Shown here piece by piece: positions 6,812-9,227 of a stretch of 9,227 bases of DNA. The notes below the pieces were generated by a model, which had not been told where the DNA came from, did not search any database, and worked only from the letters and a program-made list of their open reading frames with translations. The DNA is from a bacterium (GTDB lineage: Bacteria > Patescibacteriota > Minisyncoccia > Phycocordibacterales > Phycocordibacteraceae), in the NCBI GenBank assembly GCA_021781865.1, contig JAJXVZ010000019.1, positions 1,687-10,913 on the forward strand, read 5' to 3'. A program made the translations under genes and the position numbers. The stretch's first letter is position 1, and every line of letters begins with the position of its first letter.

Positions 6812-6934
6812 CCTGCGCGGACTTCATTCGAAGAGGAACCAAGGCAATCCACATTTATAGAGTTAGCCCATGCATTTCGTTATATCGCGTCCGCCCCTTG
6901 GCGTAGTTGGTAATTAAAAGTTTTCACAAAATTA

Positions 6935-6962
6935 TTGTTCGATTTTTGATGAATGATAGAAT
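6935..6962 (+). promoter_or_regulatory. Candidate promoter of the SHOCT gene
   Basis: TTGTTC (6935-6940) and TAGAAT (6957-6962) are 16 nt apart. The -10 matches the consensus at five of six positions and is preceded by TGA, forming an extended -10 (TGnTAGAAT). Transcription would begin near 6969, about 19 nt before the ATG at 6988. The rest of the 201-nt gap (6787-6987) holds the operon terminator and nothing else that I recognise. Confidence 0.45.
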
Positions 6963-6987
6963 GACACTTGCCTGAATTACAAGCTTA

Positions 6988-7257
6988 ATGTCGATAATTA
7001 TGATTGGATACAATTACGGATATCCGATGATGGAATATGGATACAGCACTTTTTGGTGGCTGCACATACTTTTCCAAATTTTTTGGGTAGCAGTACTAAC
7101 CGCAATTATTGTAATGATAATTCGCTGGCGTAGTGGAAAAATGTCGTGTCACCACCGGCATAGTGGAAGTTCGGCCATCGACCTTCTCAAGGAACGTTAT
7201 GTGAAAGGGGAGATCAGCAGAGAAGAGTTTGAAGAAAAAAAGAAGGATATCGGTTAA
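6988..7257 (+). CDS. Small single-pass membrane protein with C-terminal SHOCT domain
   Basis: An 89-residue protein. The N-terminus is short and Tyr/Gly/Met-rich (GYNYGYPMMEYGY, 7-19). A single membrane helix lies at about 22-46, then a basic and metal-ligand-like stretch KMSCHHRHSG (51-60). The SHOCT (short C-terminal) domain follows at about 63-88, with the family pattern AIDLLKERYVKGEISREEF. SHOCT domains are thought to mediate oligomerisation or protein contacts; the function of stand-alone members is not known. Cys54, His55, His56 and His58 could bind metal, which is inference. ATG codons at 6988 and 7000 are both possible starts, with no Shine-Dalgarno sequence for either. It appears monocistronic, between its own promoter candidate and a strong terminator. 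Confidence 0.82.
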   Translation: MSIIMIGYNYGYPMMEYGYSTFWWLHILFQIFWVAVLTAIIVMIIRWRSGKMSCHHRHSGSSAIDLLKERYVKGEISREEFEEKKKDIG

Positions 7258-7265
7258 AGAAAAAA

Positions 7266-7302
7266 ACGAAGGAACCGCGGTAAAACACCGCGGTTCCTTC
7301 GT
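7266..7302. terminator. Strong bidirectional hairpin terminator between convergent genes
   Basis: A perfect 16-bp inverted repeat (arms 7266-7281 and 7287-7302) with the 5-nt loop AAAAC, GC-rich in the upper stem (ACCGCGGT). Seven A residues precede it (7260-7266), so minus-strand RNA would end in a clean U-tract. The plus strand has the broken tract ATTTTATTTT (7307-7316). It lies 8 nt after the SHOCT stop and 7 nt past the DUF5666 stop and can serve both transcripts. Confidence 0.88.
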
Positions 7303-7309
7303 AATGATT

Positions 7310-7729
7310 TTATTTTGCGGTGCCCGAAATACCAGCAGGACGTATCTGGATGCGTTTTGCTGAAATACTCCCGTCGCTATTAGTCGTACCAGAGACTATA
7401 ACCACTGAACCGATGGAAATATCGCTCATTGAGCCGCTCACGCTCTTTGATATATCCGTCGTGGGAGTTATAAGGACAACGTGCGAACTACCGTCGTTCG
7501 TATTGACGGTGATACTTCCAGAATCTTTAGCGGCAATGACACCAGAGAGAGGTCTGCCCGTCCCTCCACGTGTGCCGTTAAAAATACCTCCGCTAGCCCC
7601 GCTAACAAGGCTCCCTGGTGCAGTTTGTTGAACTGAGGTGTGGAGGGTGTTTGCGCCTGCGTAACCTATACCGACTCCAACGACGAGCGCTACAACTGCA
7701 GTGCCCATAACGGTTTTGTTTATACTCAT
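7310..7729 (-). CDS. Membrane-anchored or secreted DUF5666-type protein
   Basis: A 139-residue protein. An N-terminal hydrophobic segment (about 7-27, VMGTAVVALVVGVGIGYAGA) acts as signal peptide or membrane anchor. A low-complexity Gly/Ser linker follows (about 38-58). A small beta-rich domain at about 60-131 has the DUF5666 pattern: SGVIAAKDSGSITVNTNDG, then a Thr-rich strand (TPTTDI), then SIGSVVIVSGTTNSDGSI and AKRIQI. DUF5666 resembles a small OB-like or beta-barrel fold, and its function is unknown. The gene starts 30 nt downstream of the permease stop on the same strand, so it is probably co-transcribed with the ABC transporter and acts at the outer face of the membrane near it. No Shine-Dalgarno sequence is seen, and a hairpin lies just upstream. 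Confidence 0.78.
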   Translation of the reverse strand: MSINKTVMGTAVVALVVGVGIGYAGANTLHTSVQQTAPGSLVSGASGGIFNGTRGGTGRPLSGVIAAKDSGSITVNTNDGSSHVVLITPTTDISKSVSGSMSDISIGSVVIVSGTTNSDGSISAKRIQIRPAGISGTAK

Positions 7730-7747
7730 ATTTGTTGTTTTTAATTA

Positions 7748-7783
7748 ATAGACGCCCTTTCATTCGTAGCGCAGGGCGTCTAT
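7748..7783 (-). repeat. 11-bp inverted repeat across the permease stop codon
   Basis: ATAGACGCCCT (7748-7758) and AGGGCGTCTAT (7773-7783) are perfect reverse complements separated by 14 nt, which include the permease stop codon (7760-7762). In the minus-strand transcript this folds into a stable hairpin between the permease and DUF5666 reading frames. It is followed by UAAUUAAAAAC, not a U-tract, so it is not a standard terminator. It could stabilise the upstream message or modulate DUF5666 expression. Confidence 0.6.
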
Positions 7784-8995
7784 CGGGTTAAGGTTTGAGG
7801 CTCGGCGAGCAGGATACCAACCGAAGATGACACCGATTATCGTCGAAACACCGAAGGCAAGTACTATCGAGGACAGTGTTACCTGTGCCGCGACGAGCCC
7901 AGTTGCCGTGACGGCGTAAGCCGCTATCCAGCCAAGCACAATACCGGTAACGCCGCCGAAGAACGTAAGCGCGATAGCTTCCGCAAGGAATTGCGTATTA
8001 ATGTCTCTTCTTGTTGCACCGATTGCTTTACGCAAGCCAATTTCACGCATGCGTTCAGTCACATTTGTAAGCATCATATTCATGATGCCGATACCGCCGA
8101 CTATGAGTGAAATGCCCGCAACCGCAGCGAGGAGGGTGGTAAATGTGCCGGTTATGCTTGATGCTGCAGAGACGATGTCCGCTTGATTTAACGTACTAAA
8201 ATCAGCATTAGCTGGGTCACTGATATTATGGCGTGACAAGAGAAGAGTCGTCACATCATTTTGCACCTGTGTCATTGCTGCCTGGCTTGTCGCCTGGATA
8301 TCGATAGTTGATAGGAACTGGTTTCCGTTCCCAGCGAAGTATTGCAACGCAGTATCAAGCGGGATATAAACCATGTCATCCTGATTCCCAAACCCTGAAC
8401 CGCCCTTGGCAACTGTTACGCCGATAACGCTAAATTGCATATTGTCTATTCTGATGTTCTGTCCAACGAGATTGGTTGAAGTTGCGTTAGCCCCAAATAA
8501 ATCGGTTGCAACCGTTGGCCCGAGTACGGCTACCCTCGCGAGTGAGGAAGATTGACTCTCGGCGATGAATGCGCCTTGATCCATGGAAATATTGCGGATG
8601 GTTGCGTAACTCGCGTCGACGCCATCAACCGTGGTGTTGGTATTTGCGTTTGCTATCGCGACCTGGTATCTGCCGGAATATTCACCGGAAACTGCCGCGA
8701 CGTTAGGAACTCCCGCAATAGCCGCCTCATCCCCTGGCGTGAGAGATTTAGCGGTACCACGACCACCAGAGACACCGAATCCAAATTGTTTCGCTGCGCC
8801 AGGTATTACCACTATTAAGTTTGAACCAAGAGCGTCGATTGACGCTGAGATAGAATTTTGTGCACCTTGACCTATGGCGGTAAGCGCAATAACTGATGCG
8901 ATACCTATGATTATACCGAGTATCGTGAGTCCTGAACGAACTTTATTCGCCAAGAGCGCGGTATAGGTTTCTTCAAAAAGGTCGCGAGTTGTCAT
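7760..8995 (-). CDS. MacB/FtsX-type ABC transporter permease
   Basis: A 411-residue permease of the type VII (MacB/LolCDE/FtsX) ABC superfamily, which act by mechanotransmission instead of forming a channel through the bilayer. The N-terminal helix is at about 22-44 (SGLTILGIIIGIASVIALTAIG). A large extracytoplasmic domain spans about 46-280 (MacB-type periplasmic core), with a Gly-rich loop around 70-82. Three helices follow at about 283-309, 335-362 and 373-393. Between the second and third helices lies the conserved cytoplasmic coupling segment ERMREIGLRKAIGATRRDI (314-332). The C-terminus GWYPARRASNLNPIDALRYE is the family signature. The start ATG overlaps the ATPase stop by 4 nt (ATGA), showing translational coupling. 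Substrates of relatives include macrolides, peptides, lipoproteins and peptidoglycan-hydrolase regulation. No adaptor gene is visible in this operon within the window. Confidence 0.93.
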   Translation of the reverse strand: MTTRDLFEETYTALLANKVRSGLTILGIIIGIASVIALTAIGQGAQNSISASIDALGSNLIVVIPGAAKQFGFGVSGGRGTAKSLTPGDEAAIAGVPNVAAVSGEYSGRYQVAIANANTNTTVDGVDASYATIRNISMDQGAFIAESQSSSLARVAVLGPTVATDLFGANATSTNLVGQNIRIDNMQFSVIGVTVAKGGSGFGNQDDMVYIPLDTALQYFAGNGNQFLSTIDIQATSQAAMTQVQNDVTTLLLSRHNISDPANADFSTLNQADIVSAASSITGTFTTLLAAVAGISLIVGGIGIMNMMLTNVTERMREIGLRKAIGATRRDINTQFLAEAIALTFFGGVTGIVLGWIAAYAVTATGLVAAQVTLSSIVLAFGVSTIIGVIFGWYPARRASNLNPIDALRYE

Positions 8996-9227
8996 ACGAT
9001 TGCGTTATCATCGTACAATGTCGTCTCTTGTATTGCGTTACGCGGGGAAGAATTTTTTTCATCAGAAATGACGAATCCGTCTTTAAGGCGGATCATGCGG
9101 TCGGCGTGTTCTGCTATATCAGGTTCATGCGTGATAAGTACAATAGTGCGTCCGTGCTCACGATTCAACTTCTGAAGTGTACCAAGAACGATTAGGCTCG
9201 TTTTTGAGTCAAGGTTACCGGTCGGTT
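8992..9227 (-). CDS. ABC transporter ATP-binding protein (MacB/LolD type), 3'-terminal part only
   Basis: The last 77 codons of an ATPase gene; the 5' part lies beyond the window. The visible protein starts just after the Walker B glutamate position with PTGNLDSKTS, the D-loop. It continues through a helix (LGTLQKLNREHGRT) to TIVLITHEPDIAEHADR, which contains the H-loop histidine. It ends with RMIRLKDGFVISDEKN and a short polar tail of about 20 residues. This order and wording match the stand-alone nucleotide-binding subunits that pair with MacB/FtsX-type permeases. The TGA stop (8994-8992) overlaps the permease ATG. Walker A, Q-loop and signature motifs are outside the window and could not be checked. 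Confidence 0.9.
   Translation of the reverse strand, partial: PTGNLDSKTSLIVLGTLQKLNREHGRTIVLITHEPDIAEHADRMIRLKDGFVISDEKNSSPRNAIQETTLYDDNAIV

Noticed and set aside
6890..6950. tRNA-like pieces: AGTTGGTAA (6905-6913) resembling a D-loop and TTCGAT (6938-6943) resembling a T-loop
   Set aside because: The spacing is too short for a tRNA, and no acceptor, D, anticodon or T stems can be paired.
1..9227. CRISPR arrays, insertion sequences, att sites, phage or toxin-antitoxin genes
   Set aside because: No regularly spaced repeats, transposase or integrase motifs, terminal repeats or such small gene pairs are visible on either strand.

Overview
The window most resembles a chromosomal segment from an uncultivated, small-genome bacterium of the Candidate Phyla Radiation (Patescibacteria/Parcubacteria-like). 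This assignment is an inference. It rests on the moderate GC content, the compact layout, the near absence of Shine-Dalgarno sequences, and the gene set: YibE/F, adaptor proteins with long Ala/Thr/Ser-rich coiled coils, MacB-type permease, DUF5666 and SHOCT. TGA acts as a normal stop (MarR, the permease, the ATPase), so this is genetic code 11 and not the TGA-glycine code of Gracilibacteria or Absconditabacteria. No rRNA, tRNA, CRISPR array, insertion sequence or phage gene is visible.

Left part (1-2544): a probable metal-homeostasis locus. A YibE/F membrane protein with a His-rich tail (+) runs convergently toward a two-gene minus-strand operon made of a Fur-family metalloregulator and a ZIP metal transporter. 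The promoter of the regulator overlaps a nest of short palindromes that look like an autoregulatory operator.

Middle (2545-6811): a tight four-gene plus-strand operon with gaps of 6-11 nt. It encodes a long membrane-fusion/adaptor protein with a coiled-coil hairpin, a short second adaptor with no room for a hairpin, a 14-TM-type (DHA2/EmrB-QacA-like) MFS drug exporter, and a MarR-family repressor. A hairpin with a T-tract at the end of the MarR gene terminates it. This looks like a self-regulated multidrug or small-molecule efflux system.

Right part (6812-9227): a stand-alone small SHOCT membrane protein (+) with its own extended -10 promoter candidate. It is separated by a 16-bp perfect hairpin terminator from a convergent minus-strand operon. 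That operon contains an ABC ATPase (cut by the window end), a MacB/FtsX-type permease that overlaps it by 4 nt (ATGA), and a membrane-anchored DUF5666 protein. An 11-bp inverted repeat straddles the permease stop codon.

All genes belong to recognisable families. The least ordinary points are the pairing of two structurally different adaptors with one MFS pump in a lineage expected to lack an outer membrane, the absence of an adaptor gene in the visible part of the MacB-type operon, and the overlapping palindromes at the Fur-family promoter.
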